The notes under the pieces are model-generated. The model was not told the DNA's origin and did not search any database. It saw nothing but the letters and a program-made list of their open reading frames with translations. From Actinophytocola sp963729115 (GTDB lineage Bacteria > Actinomycetota > Actinomycetes > Mycobacteriales > Pseudonocardiaceae), in assembly GCA_963729115.1 (NCBI GenBank), contig CAVSMR010000023.1, forward strand, positions 1 through 64,000: DNA of 64,000 nt. The letters run 5' to 3'. The position numbers and the translations under genes were made by a program. Numbering within the stretch: position 1 is the first letter of the stretch; each line of letters begins with the position of its first letter. Of the stretch, positions 1-8,806 are shown in pieces.

Positions 1-6
1 CCCGGG

Positions 7-285
7 GCGTTGGACTCGGGGGTCGGGAGCGTTGGACTCGCAGGTCAGGAAGGGGGACACGCGGGTCGGGAACGGGGGACACGCGGGTCGGGAACCGGGG
101 ACACGCGGGTCGGGAACGGGGGACACGCGGGTCGGGAACCGGGGACACGCGGGTCCGGAACCCGGGACACGCGGGTCCGGAACCCGGGACACGCCGGTCC
201 GGAACCCGGGACACGCCGGTCCGGAACCCGGGACACGCCGGTCCGGAACCCGGGACACGCCGGGCCGGAACGGGGACACGCGAAA
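7..285. repeat. 22-bp tandem repeat array, about 12 copies
   Basis: Direct repeats with an exact 22-bp period. Ten well-kept units run from 52 to 271, with a partial unit after them and two diverged units before them (7-50, built on GTTGGACTCG). The core is GGGACACGCGGGTCGGGAAC. Units change gradually from left to right: GGGTCGGG becomes GGGTCCGG, then CGGTCCGG, as expected for slippage or unequal exchange. Because 22 is not a multiple of 3, reading frames stay open by composition only; there is no sign of a coding sequence. There are no unique spacers, so it is not a CRISPR array. Confidence 0.9.
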
Positions 286-699
286 TTCTGGGCACCTGGC
301 TCTCAGGAAATCCGCGCCCAAGCCAAACAAGCCCGCCCGCCCAGAGGACCGAACCGGGCCCGCCAATAGGCCGCACCACGTCAACAACGGCACCCGGCGG
401 CAGAACCCAAACACCAAGCCAAACCGCCCGCCCAGCGTCCCGCTCCCCCAGCCCCCGCAGGCACCCAGACCCAACCAAGCCCCGCCCCCAGGCGGCTCCC
501 ACGCACGCCACAGAACCCGGCCCCAGGCCGAACCGCACCCGGCCACGCCAACTGAACCGGCCCGGGCCCCAACCCGCCAGCGTCCCCACCGGCCCAACCG
601 CACCCGGCCACATCACCCGAACCGGGCCCGAACCCAACCCGCCCAGCGCCCCCCGGCCCCGGCCCCCGGCCGCAGACCCGAGCACGCCGAACCACTCAG
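286..699. other. Non-coding, T-poor C-rich stretch downstream of recN
   Basis: No gene is supported here. The plus strand is almost free of T and dominated by C with A and G, so any read-through RNA from recN would be G/U-rich. A 16-bp word, AACCGCACCCGGCCAC, occurs near 531 and again near 597, and looser variants (GAACCGGGCCCG) recur, so the stretch looks like decayed repeats. I see no terminator with a U-tract. Confidence 0.6.
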
Positions 700-2469
700 T
701 CAGCGGTGTCGCTTCTTGTCCGCTTCCGCGACGGCCAGCAGTTCCTCTGCATGCGCCCGGCCGGTCTCGGTGGAGTCCATGCCGGCCAGCATGCGGGCCA
801 GCTCCACGACCCGGTCCTTGTCGGCGACCATGTGCACGTCGCTGCGGGTCACGCCGCCCTTCGCGCGCTTGTCGACGACCAGGTGGCGGTCGGCGAACGC
901 GGCGACCTGGGCCAGGTGCGTGACCACGATGACCTGGTGGCTCGAGGCCAACCGGGCCAGCCGGCGGCCGATCTCCACCGCCGCGCGGCCGCCCACGCCT
1001 GCGTCGACCTCGTCGAACACCAGCGTCGGCACCGGGTCCGAGTGGGCCAGCACGACCTCGATTGCCAGCATCACGCGGGACAGCTCACCACCCGACGCCG
1101 CCTTGTGCACCGGCAGCGGCTGGGCACCGTCGTGCGCGGACATGCGCAGCTCGACCTCGTCGATGCCGTCCGGACCCGCGTGCGCGAACGCGTCCCCGCC
1201 GCCACCGCCGGCCACCCGCAACGCGAACTGCTCGCCCGCGTCCGCCCAGCGAGTGCTCACCACCAGCTCGATGCTCGCCTGCCCCATGGCCAGGCCGGCG
1301 AGCTCCTTGGTGACCGCCTGCGCGAACCGGTCCGCCGCCCGCACCCGCAACGAGGTCAGCACCTGCGCCCGCTCGGCCAGCTGCCCGGCCAGCTCGGTCC
1401 GCCGCCGGTCCAGCTCGGCCAGCGCCTCCTCCGACGTGTCGAGCCCGGACAGCCGCTCCTGCGCCTCCCGCGCCCAGGCCAGCACGCCGTCGACGTCGGC
1501 GGCGTACTTGCGGGTCAGTCCCTTCAGCTCCGACTGCCGCGCAAGCACCTTCTCGAGCTCGGCCGGATCGGCGTCCAGCGACTCCAGGTACCCGCCCAGC
1601 TCCGCGCCCACGTCCGACAGCACGGCCTCCGCCTCGGCGAGCCGTGGCGCCAGCTCACGCAGCCGCGGGTCCTCCGACGACGACAGCCGGTGCTGCGCGT
1701 CCGCGATCATGCCCAGCGCGCCCGGCGCGTCCGGATCGCCCTCCGGCGAGCCGGTGACGGCGAAGGACGCACCCGTCGCGGCCTCCCGCAGCTGGTCGGC
1801 GTCGGCCAGCCGGCGGGCCCTGGCCACCAGCTCGTCGTCCTCGCCCGGCTGCGGGTCGACCGCCTCGATCTCGGTGAGGCCGTGCCGTAAGAGGTCGGCC
1901 TCCCGCGCCATCTCCCGCGATCGCGCGGTCCGTTCGGTCAGCTCGGTGCTGACCGAGTGCCACTCCTCGCGCAGCATGCGGTACTCCGACAGCGCGTTCA
2001 GCAGCTCCTCGCCGGCGAAGCGGTCGAGCACGGACCGCTGCTCGGCGGGTCGCAGCAGGCGCAGCTGGTCGTTCTGCCCGTGCACCGCGATGAGCTGCTC
2101 GGACAGCTCCGACAGCACGCCGACCGGCACCGACCGGCCGCCCAGGTGGGCCCGGGACCGGCCGTCCGTGCCAACGGTGCGCAGCGCGATGAGCGCGCCG
2201 TCCTCGTCGGGTTCGGCGCCCGCGTCGGCCGCGACCTTGGCCGCGGCGCTGCCCGGCGGCGCAGCGAACCGGCCTTCCACCGCCGCTCTCTGCGCGCCGC
2301 TGCGCACTCGGGACGCTTCCGCCCGGCCACCTGACAACAGGTGCAGTCCGGTCACGACCATGGTCTTGCCGGCACCGGTCTCGCCGGTGACGACGGTGAG
2401 TCCCGGATCCAGTTCGAGGGTGGCCTCGTCGATCACGCCGAGGCCCTCGATGCGCATTTCGGCCAACAC
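700..2469 (-). CDS. recN: DNA repair protein RecN
   Basis: SMC-like ATPase that acts in double-strand-break repair. Walker A GETGAGKT lies at residues 29-36, followed by a long central region rich in Glu, Arg and Leu (the coiled-coil arms). The ABC-type signature SGGELSR and a Walker B ending in FDEVDAGVGG sit in the C-terminal third. The length of 589 residues is normal for the family. I chose the GTG at 2469 because VLAEMRIEGLG matches the usual RecN N-terminus and AAGGTG lies 6 nt upstream; an in-frame GTG at 2493 would add 8 residues. It follows nadK on the same strand with 75 nt between them, which hold a LexA-like box. Last gene of the tlyA-nadK-recN cluster. Confidence 0.95.
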   Translation of the reverse strand: MLAEMRIEGLGVIDEATLELDPGLTVVTGETGAGKTMVVTGLHLLSGGRAEASRVRSGAQRAAVEGRFAAPPGSAAAKVAADAGAEPDEDGALIALRTVGTDGRSRAHLGGRSVPVGVLSELSEQLIAVHGQNDQLRLLRPAEQRSVLDRFAGEELLNALSEYRMLREEWHSVSTELTERTARSREMAREADLLRHGLTEIEAVDPQPGEDDELVARARRLADADQLREAATGASFAVTGSPEGDPDAPGALGMIADAQHRLSSSEDPRLRELAPRLAEAEAVLSDVGAELGGYLESLDADPAELEKVLARQSELKGLTRKYAADVDGVLAWAREAQERLSGLDTSEEALAELDRRRTELAGQLAERAQVLTSLRVRAADRFAQAVTKELAGLAMGQASIELVVSTRWADAGEQFALRVAGGGGGDAFAHAGPDGIDEVELRMSAHDGAQPLPVHKAASGGELSRVMLAIEVVLAHSDPVPTLVFDEVDAGVGGRAAVEIGRRLARLASSHQVIVVTHLAQVAAFADRHLVVDKRAKGGVTRSDVHMVADKDRVVELARMLAGMDSTETGRAHAEELLAVAEADKKRHR

Positions 2470-2512
2470 AGCGCGCACCTTATCGGCTACCACCGACGAA
2501 ATCCCGCATCTA

Positions 2513-2528
2513 GCGACCGTGTGTTCGA
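2513..2528 (-). promoter_or_regulatory. Candidate LexA (SOS) box upstream of recN
   Basis: Read on the minus strand the site is TCGAAC-ACAC-GGTCGC. The actinobacterial SOS box is TCGAAC-N4-GTTCGA, so 10 of the 12 defining positions match, with a perfect left half. It lies 44 nt upstream of the chosen recN start, in the short nadK-recN gap, where it could give recN its own damage-inducible promoter. This is a pattern match; binding is inferred. Confidence 0.6.
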
Positions 2529-2544
2529 TTGGCTGAGAAAGTGC

Positions 2545-3432
2545 TCAGCGATTTCGCCAGCCCTGCACGGGCAGTTCGAACTTGTGAACCAGCCGGTCGG
2601 TGAACGGTCCCTGGCGCAGCCGCACGAGCCGGGTCGGCTTCGTCCCGCCGACCACGTCGACCCGCGCGCCCGGGGGCAGCACGAACGTGCGGCGGCCGTC
2701 GCAGCACAGCACGGCCGGGTGCCCGTCCGGATCGACCTCGACGCTGACCACCGAGTCCGGCGAGACCACGAGCGGCCGCGAGAAGGTCGCGTGGGCGTTG
2801 CTCGGCACGACCAGCAGCGCCTGCACGTCCGGCCACACCACCGGCCCGCCGGCGGAGAACGCGTACGCGGTCGAGCCGGTCGGCGTCGCGCACAGCACGC
2901 CGTCGCAGCCGAACGCGGAGACCGGCCTGCCGTCGACCTCGATCCGCACGTCGAGGATCCGCTCGCGGCTGCTCTTCTCCACGCTCGCCTCGTTGAGGGC
3001 CCACGTGTGCGCCAGCTGCCGGTCGCCGAGCAGCGCGGTGATGTCGACGGTCATCCGGTCGTCGATCTCGTAGTTCTGCGAGATGACCTGGCCGACCGCC
3101 TGTTCGAGGACGTCCGTGTCGGCTTCGGCGAGGAACCCGACGCGGCCCATGTTGACCGCGAGCACCGGCACGCTCGTGGGCCGGGCGAGCTCGGCGGCCC
3201 GCAGCAGCGTGCCGTCGCCGCCGAGGACGAACACGAGCTCGGTGCCGGCCGCCGCCTCGGGGCCGCTGGGCACGACCCGCTGGTAGCAGGAGCTGTCGAG
3301 CTGCGGCGCCTCGTCGGCGAGCACCCGGAGCTTGACGTCGGCCGCGGCGAACCAGCCGGCGACCTTCTCGGCCGTGTGGCGGGTGTCCGCTCGTCCGGTA
3401 TGCACGACGAGCAGCACCTCACGCTCGGTCAT
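2545..3432 (-). CDS. nadK: NAD kinase
   Basis: ATP/polyphosphate-dependent phosphorylation of NAD to NADP in the cytosol. The family motif GGDGTLLRAAE is at residues 71-81, and the second conserved block TPTGSTAYAFSAGGP is present. Length 295 residues, normal for actinobacterial PpnK. The ATG at 3432 overlaps the tlyA stop in an ATGA junction; longer readings start inside tlyA and lack a family match. The tlyA-nadK-recN order is the same as in mycobacteria. Confidence 0.95.
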   Translation of the reverse strand: MTEREVLLVVHTGRADTRHTAEKVAGWFAAADVKLRVLADEAPQLDSSCYQRVVPSGPEAAAGTELVFVLGGDGTLLRAAELARPTSVPVLAVNMGRVGFLAEADTDVLEQAVGQVISQNYEIDDRMTVDITALLGDRQLAHTWALNEASVEKSSRERILDVRIEVDGRPVSAFGCDGVLCATPTGSTAYAFSAGGPVVWPDVQALLVVPSNAHATFSRPLVVSPDSVVSVEVDPDGHPAVLCCDGRRTFVLPPGARVDVVGGTKPTRLVRLRQGPFTDRLVHKFELPVQGWRNR

Positions 3433-4226
3433 CGCGGCCCCTCCCGGACGGCGGTGTCGACGAGTGCGTCGCTGTCGGCATCGGTGTCGCCGCGACGCAA
3501 CCACACGAAGTACTCGACGTTTCCGGACGGACCCGGAAGCGGGCTGGCGGTCACTCCGTGTGCGCGCAGGCCGAGCGTTTCGGCCTCCATGATCACACTA
3601 CGGACGGCGTCCGCGCGAAGTTCAAGGTCACGTACGACGCCACCCGATCCGAGGCGTTCCTTGCCGACTTCGAACTGCGGCTTGACCATCGGCAGCAGGT
3701 CGGCGTCCTCGGTCGCGCAGGCCAGCAGCGCGGGCAGCACGAGGCGCAGCGAGATGAACGAGAGGTCGGCGACGACGAGGTCGACCGGGCCCCGGGTCTG
3801 TTCGGGAGTGAGCGCGCGGACGTTGGTCCGGTCGAGCACGAGCACGCGGTCGTCGGTCTGCAGCCGCCACACGAGCAGGCCGCGCCCCACGTCGGCGGCG
3901 ACGACCTCGCGCGCGCCGCGGCGCAGCAGCACGTCGGTGAACCCGCCGGTCGAGGCGCCCGCGTCGAGCACCCGGCGGCCGGTGACGTCGATGCCGAACG
4001 CGTCGAGCGCGCCGATCAGCTTGTGCGCGCCGCGCGAGGCCCAGGCTTCACCCTCCTGCTCGCGGACGACGACCGCCGCGTCGGTCTCGACGCCGGTGGC
4101 CGGCTTGCCGGCGACGGTGCCGCGCACGGTGACCAGGCCATCGGCGATGAGCTGCGAGGCGTGCTCGCGAGATCGGGCCAGGCCGCGGCGAACAAGCTCC
4201 GCGTCCAGCCGCGTCCGGCGGGGCAC
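3429..4226 (-). CDS. tlyA: TlyA-family rRNA (cytidine-2'-O)-methyltransferase
   Basis: In mycobacteria TlyA methylates cytidines of 16S and 23S rRNA, and this modification is needed for capreomycin/viomycin sensitivity. Here an S4 RNA-binding domain occupies about residues 3-60 (RLDAELVRRGLARSREHA), followed by an FtsJ-type Rossmann fold with the SAM motif DAGASTGGFTD at 88-98 and DLSFISLRLVLP further on. 265 residues, the usual size. It starts with GTG 3 nt after the stop of the small upstream gene and ends in an ATGA overlap with nadK, so translational coupling is likely. Confidence 0.93.
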   Translation of the reverse strand: MPRRTRLDAELVRRGLARSREHASQLIADGLVTVRGTVAGKPATGVETDAAVVVREQEGEAWASRGAHKLIGALDAFGIDVTGRRVLDAGASTGGFTDVLLRRGAREVVAADVGRGLLVWRLQTDDRVLVLDRTNVRALTPEQTRGPVDLVVADLSFISLRLVLPALLACATEDADLLPMVKPQFEVGKERLGSGGVVRDLELRADAVRSVIMEAETLGLRAHGVTASPLPGPSGNVEYFVWLRRGDTDADSDALVDTAVREGPR

Positions 4227-4229
4227 CGG

Positions 4230-4379
4230 TCAGTCCGTGTCGATGCGCGAGAGCGCGTCGTTGAGCGCGACGTGCACCGCGTCGAAGCGGGCGACGTGCT
4301 CGGCGAGCGGGACCTCGGCGAGCCCGTCCGTGCCGGCCACCGCGGCGTCGATGGCGGCCGCCGGATCCTGGGAAGTCAT
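4230..4379 (-). CDS. Small conserved protein between HAD phosphatase and tlyA (Rv1693-type)
   Basis: A 49-codon frame, acidic and alanine-rich, beginning MTSQDPAAAIDAA and ending LNDALSRIDTD. GGAG lies 9 nt before the ATG. An in-frame GTG at 4394, 5 nt after the upstream stop, would add five residues but lacks a visible ribosome site. Mycobacteria carry a similarly small gene of unknown function at the same place, Rv1693 as I recall it. The middle (LAEVPLAEHVARFDAVH) looks helical. It fills an otherwise seamless operon, which supports it as real. Confidence 0.75.
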   Translation of the reverse strand: MTSQDPAAAIDAAVAGTDGLAEVPLAEHVARFDAVHVALNDALSRIDTD

Positions 4380-4398
4380 GCCGTCCAACTCCACGCTG

Positions 4399-5358
4399 TC
4401 ACGCTAGCTCATACGGGAGGCCGAGGTGGCGAAGCACCGCCGCGGCGGTGTCGTCGCCGGCCGTGAGAGTCGTTCGGGCCGCGGCGCAGAGCGCGCGCAG
4501 CAGGTCGAGCGGGTCGCCGTCGCCGCGGACGACGCCGTCGTCGATCGTCCAGCCGGGCTTGTCGCCGAGCGCGAGCCGGGCGGGGTCCTCGGTGACGGCG
4601 CGGACGTCCTGGGCCACATAGGTCGGCTCGAGGCCGGACTCCAGGAGGTCCCGCGGGGTCGAGACGCCGGTCAGGACGAGCAGCGAGTCGAGTCCGGCCG
4701 CCGCCGCGCCGGCGATGTCGGTGTCGAGGCGGTCGCCGATCACGAGCGGGTGCTCGGCGTTCGCGGCGCGGACGGCCTCGTCCATGAGCGGTGTAGCGGG
4801 CTTGCCGGCGACGATCGGCTCGCGCCCGGTGGCCGTGCGGACGGCCGCGACGAGGGACCCGTTGCCGGGCAGCATGCCGCGCTCGGTGGGCAGGGTGGGG
4901 TCGACGTTGCAGGCCACCCAGAGGGCGCCGGCGTTGATCGCGATGGTGGCCTCCGCGAGGTCGCGCCAGCTCGTGTCCTGGGACATGCCCTGGACGACCG
5001 CGGTCACCTCGTCGTCCGCCGCGCGCGTCGTGGTGAGGCCGACCAGCTCGACCTCGCGCACGAGCGCCGGCGAGCCGATGACGAGGACCTTGCCGTCGGT
5101 CTTCTCGGCGAGCACGTGGGCCGCGGCCTGGGCGCTGGTGCTGACCTCGGCGGGCTCGGCGGGAATGCCGATCGCGGTGAGGTGCCCGGCGACGTCGGCC
5201 GGCCCGCGGGAGGCGTTGTTGGTGACGAACCGGACGGTGACGCGCTTGCGGTGGGCGGCCTCGACAGCCTCGGCGGCGCCGTCCACGGCGTGCTCACCGC
5301 GGTAGACGGTGCCGTCGAGGTCGAACAGTAAGGCGTCGTAGCGGTCGAGGAGGGTCAT
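4399..5358 (-). CDS. HAD-superfamily class IIA phosphatase (NagD/PGP-like)
   Basis: Aspartate-nucleophile phosphohydrolase. Motif I DLDGTVYRG begins at residue 13 (nucleophile Asp13, acid/base Asp15), motif II is VTNNAS, and the C-terminal motif IV region reads VIGDRLDTDIAGA. The C2-type cap between motifs II and III, with GKPATPLMDEA before motif IV, places it in the HAD-IIA group (4-nitrophenylphosphatase/phosphoglycolate phosphatase-like). 319 residues. The substrate cannot be told from sequence. Its start overlaps the stop of the TPR gene by 4 nt. Position corresponds to mycobacterial Rv1692. Confidence 0.9.
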   Translation of the reverse strand: MTLLDRYDALLFDLDGTVYRGEHAVDGAAEAVEAAHRKRVTVRFVTNNASRGPADVAGHLTAIGIPAEPAEVSTSAQAAAHVLAEKTDGKVLVIGSPALVREVELVGLTTTRAADDEVTAVVQGMSQDTSWRDLAEATIAINAGALWVACNVDPTLPTERGMLPGNGSLVAAVRTATGREPIVAGKPATPLMDEAVRAANAEHPLVIGDRLDTDIAGAAAAGLDSLLVLTGVSTPRDLLESGLEPTYVAQDVRAVTEDPARLALGDKPGWTIDDGVVRGDGDPLDLLRALCAAARTTLTAGDDTAAAVLRHLGLPYELA

Positions 5359-6182
5359 TCCGGGCCCCGGAGGGCGAAGGCGCGCTCGGCGGCGTCGGTT
5401 TCCTCCTCGAGGTCGGCCTCGGCGGCGTTGAGGAACCAGCGGATGGCGTCGTCGGTACGGCCGGCGGCCTCGAGGTTGTCGGCGTAGGCGTAGAACAGGC
5501 GCGGGCTCCAGGGCTGGTGGACCGCCGGGTCGAGGTCAGGCCCCTGCAGCGCGACGACGGCCGCGTCGACCTGGCCCATGTCCCGCCGCGCCCCGGCGGC
5601 CACGATCTTCAACTCGATGGCGACGTCCTTGGGGAGGTCGGCGCCGGCTTCCGCCGCGAGGTCGAGCGCGCGCTCCGGCCGGCCGAGAGCCCGCTCGCAG
5701 TCGGCCATGACGGGCAGGTGGGCCTGGCCGCCGCTCATCCGCCGGACGGCCCGCAGCTCGCCGAGCGCCTCGGCCCACTGGCCGGCGTGGTAGGCGGTGA
5801 GCCCGGCCGCCTCGCGAACGAGCGAGACGCGAGACGCCCGGGAACGGGCGAAGCGAGCGTGCTCGAGGGCGAGCTCGGGATCCTCGTCGATGAGCCGCCC
5901 AGCCGCGACGAGGTGCCGGCCGACCAGCTCCGCCACGGCCTTGGCGAGGCTGCGCAGCTCCCGACGCGCTTCGGGGTCGAGGTCGGAGTACTGGATGTCG
6001 TCGGGGAGGCCGGGTTCGCCGTCTCGTCCTCGAGGCGGGTGCCGGTCGTCCCGGTCATCGCGGTCGTCGCGGTCGGTCGCGGTCGGTCCCGTCGTCGTCG
6101 CGGGGGTCTCGCCGCAGGGGCTCGCGTTCGGTTTCGGCCTCTGCGGGCTTATCGACCGCGGCCGTGGGGCTTTCTTCCGCAT
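5355..6182 (-). CDS. TPR-repeat protein (Rv1691-type), C-terminal intact part
   Basis: The clear domain spans about residues 60-270: helical tetratricopeptide-like repeats (PELALEHARFARSRAS, AGQWAEALGELRAVRRM, AAGRTDDAIRWFLNAAEAD). It ends in a 4-nt overlap with the HAD gene. The first 50 residues of this frame (Pro/Lys-rich, then repeated DDRDDRDDR) are not conserved-looking. The DDR run continues the acid/basic repeats of the region upstream once a frame change near 6065-6085 is allowed, so the real protein is probably much longer (see 6060-8784). By position it matches mycobacterial Rv1691. Probable protein-protein interaction role; function unknown. Confidence 0.8.
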   Translation of the reverse strand: MRKKAPRPRSISPQRPKPNASPCGETPATTTGPTATDRDDRDDRDDRHPPRGRDGEPGLPDDIQYSDLDPEARRELRSLAKAVAELVGRHLVAAGRLIDEDPELALEHARFARSRASRVSLVREAAGLTAYHAGQWAEALGELRAVRRMSGGQAHLPVMADCERALGRPERALDLAAEAGADLPKDVAIELKIVAAGARRDMGQVDAAVVALQGPDLDPAVHQPWSPRLFYAYADNLEAAGRTDDAIRWFLNAAEADLEEETDAAERAFALRGPE

Positions 6183-8784
6183 CGCCGGAGGTCTCGCGGG
6201 CGCCGCCTACTCGGGGTTCGGCGACGCCATCGGACGCCGCGCTTCGAAGTGCTGGCTCGATGGTCTCGGCCACCTCGGCGGTTGCCGGTTCGACACCGGC
6301 CGAAGTCTCCGGGCCGATGGCCTCGGCCGGCTCGGCGGGTTCAACAGCCTCGGCCTGCTCGACACCGACAGCATCGGCCGGTTCGGCGCCAGGCCTCTCG
6401 GCCGGCTCGACAACTGGCTCCGCGGGCTCAACAACCTGAGCCGACTCGGCGCTTGGTCCCTCGGCCAGCGCGGCGACTGGCTCCGCGGGCTCAACAGTCT
6501 CGGCTTGCTCGACGCCAACAGCCTCAGGCTGGTCGGTGCCGCGCCTCTCGGCCTGCTCGACAATCGGCTCCGCGGGCTCGGCAGCCTCAGCCGACTCGAC
6601 GCCAACAGCCTCAATCGGCTCGGCGCCGCGCTCCTCGGCCAGCTCGACAGCCGGCTCCGCGGCGGCAGTCAGCTGGCTCAGCCGGCTCGACAGCCGGCTC
6701 AGTGCCGGGCCCCTCGGCCGGCTCGACAACCAGCTCGGCGGGCTCAACCGGCTCGATCGGCTCAGCGGCCGGCTCGGTGACCGGCTTCGCAGGGGCCGCG
6801 CTGGTGGCAACCGGGTCCGCGGTGGTTACTGGCTCGGCTGGGTCGGCTGCCGAGCTCGCCTGCTCGGCTACCAGATCGGCTGGGTCGGCGCCTGAGCTCA
6901 GCTGCTCGTCGAGTGCCGGATCAGTCGTGTTGGTGTCGGGTGCCGTTGGCCCGGCGTCGGCGGGCGGCGGTGGGCTTTGCTGGTGTTCGTCGTTCGAAGA
7001 GGGCTTGGTGACCTCGCGGAACGAGTCGGTGTCCAGGTCGCCGACGGTGCTCGAGTCCCGTGGTTCCTGCTGGTCGCTGATCGTGGCGGGGTCACGGTCG
7101 CCGCGGGCGTCGCGCTTCCGATCGTCGCGATATCCGCCGCGGTTCCGGTCATCCCGGTCGCGCTGGTGGCCGCGGTCGTCCCTGGAGTCGCGGGCACTCC
7201 GCGAGTCACGGTATCCACCGGCGCGGTCGCCGCTGGGTCCGCGGCCCCGCTCGTCGCGGGTGCCTCGCGAATCGCGATAACCGCCGCGGTCGTCGCCGGA
7301 ATCGCGGCCACGACGCGAGTCGCCATAGCCGCTGCCGCGGTCGTTCCCGGAGTCGCGGGCATCCCGCGAACCACGGTAACCACCGGCACGGTCATCGCCG
7401 GGGCCGCGGCGCGAATCGCGGTAGCTGCGGCCGCGGTTGTCGCCGGGGTCGCGGGTCTGGCTGCCTCCGCCGCTGCCGCGCGAGTCGCGGTAGCCGTCGC
7501 GCCGGCGGTCGTCGCTGGTGGTCTGGTCGCCGCGGGAATTGCGGTAGTCGCCGGATCGTCGCTGGTCGTCGCGGGTCTGGTCGCGGTAGCCGCGGTTGCG
7601 GTTGTCGCCGGATCGCGGCTGGTCGTCGCGGTTGCGGGTGCCGCCGCGGAAGTCTCGGCCGCCACCGCTGTCGCGGTAGTTGCCGCGGCGGTCGTCGCCG
7701 CCGGAGCTGCGGGAGTCCCGGTAGTTGCGGCCTCGGTCGTCACTGCCGCGGTTGTCGTCTCGATCGCGGTAGCTGCGGGGGCGCGTGTCGCGGTCGTTGC
7801 CGGCGCCTCCCGAGTCGCGGTAGCCGCGACCTCGATCGTCGCCACGGCGGAAGTCGCGGTTCCGGTCGTCGCGATCGCCGCCGCGGTATCCGCGGTCGTC
7901 GCGATCACGCGTGCTGCCGCGATCGCCGCCATCGCGGTTGCCCGCCTTGGCTCGGTAGCCGCGATCATCCCGATTGCCGGTGCCGCGGTACCCGCGGTCG
8001 TTGCGGTTCTCCGAGTCGCCGCGATATCCGCGGTCGTCGCGATCGCGCGTGCTGCCGCGATCATCGCGATCGCGATTGCCCGCGTTGCCGCGGTACCCAC
8101 GGTCGTCCCGATTGCCGGTGCCGCCGCCGTAGCCGCGGTTCCCGGTGCCGCCGCCGTAGCCGCGGTCGTCGCGGTTCCTGGTGCCGCCGCGGTAGCCGCG
8201 GTCATCGCGGGAGGCGCTTCGGTAGCCGCGGTCACGGTCGTCGTTACTGCCGGTGTTTCCCCGGTAGCTGCGATCGTCTCGGGACGCACCTCGATAACCG
8301 CGATCGCGATCATCACGACTGCCGGCGTTGCCTCGATAGCCGCGATCGTCGCGCGAGGCGCCTCGGTAGCCGCGATCGCGGTCGTCACGGCTACCGACCC
8401 GCGGTCGTCCCGGTTGCCGGTGTTGCCTCGGTAGCCGCGGTCGGTTCGGGACGTACCTCGGTCGTCGCGATTGCTGGTGTTGCTGCGGTAGCCGCGGTCG
8501 TCTCGGGAGCTGCCTCGGTTGCCGCGGTCGTCTCGGTCGCGGGGGTTGCTGCGGGAACCGCGGTCGCGGGAGGGCTGGTCGCGGTAGCTGGGGCGTCCAC
8601 GGTTGTCGCCGTGGGGGCGGTCTCGGCTGGGCGACTCGTGGGAGGTGCTGGGGCGGTCGTTGGTCTGCGGTGGGGGCTTGCGGCCGAAGCCGCTGGCCTG
8701 GTCACGGCGTGGTGGCTCAGCGCGACCTTGGTCGCCGCCGGGGTCGTTTGGGTTCGACACCTGATCCTCCACCGATTGAGACAT
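6060..8784 (-). pseudogene. Long disordered N-terminal part of the TPR gene, split by apparent frame changes
   Basis: Reading from the ATG at 8784 (MSQSVEDQVSNPNDPGG) the frame gives low-complexity RDDRGYRG repeats. Near 8395 the same repeats jump to another frame, as if one G were missing in a GGG run. They continue to about 7100, followed by an acidic Pro/Ser linker. Repeats of the type EPAEPVVEPAERPG start near 6870 and jump frame again near 6665-6690. The frame changes a third time near 6065-6085, where the DDR-rich linker leads into the TPR domain. Joined, the protein would be about 1,140 residues: RD/RG-rich, then EPA-rich, then TPR. Three breaks in GC-rich repeats may be sequencing errors, true decay, or strain variation. 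The unit RDDRGYRG resembles RNA-binding RGG-type tails. Confidence 0.6.
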
Positions 8785-8806
8785 GCACCGACCACCATTC
8801 AACACG

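Noticed and set aside
7..285. CRISPR array
   Set aside because: The 22-bp units follow one another without unique spacers and no cas genes are present.
32..2536. Long plus-strand open frame (834 codons) over the repeat and recN
   Set aside because: It is antisense to recN and the tandem repeat; its translation is Pro/Ser/Arg-rich low complexity and matches no family, while the minus strand encodes complete RecN.
6977..8434. Plus-strand frame of 485 Val/Ala-rich codons
   Set aside because: Shadow of the RDDRGYRG repeats on the other strand; hydrophobic Val/Ala repeats follow from reading the repeat backwards and there is no ribosome site.
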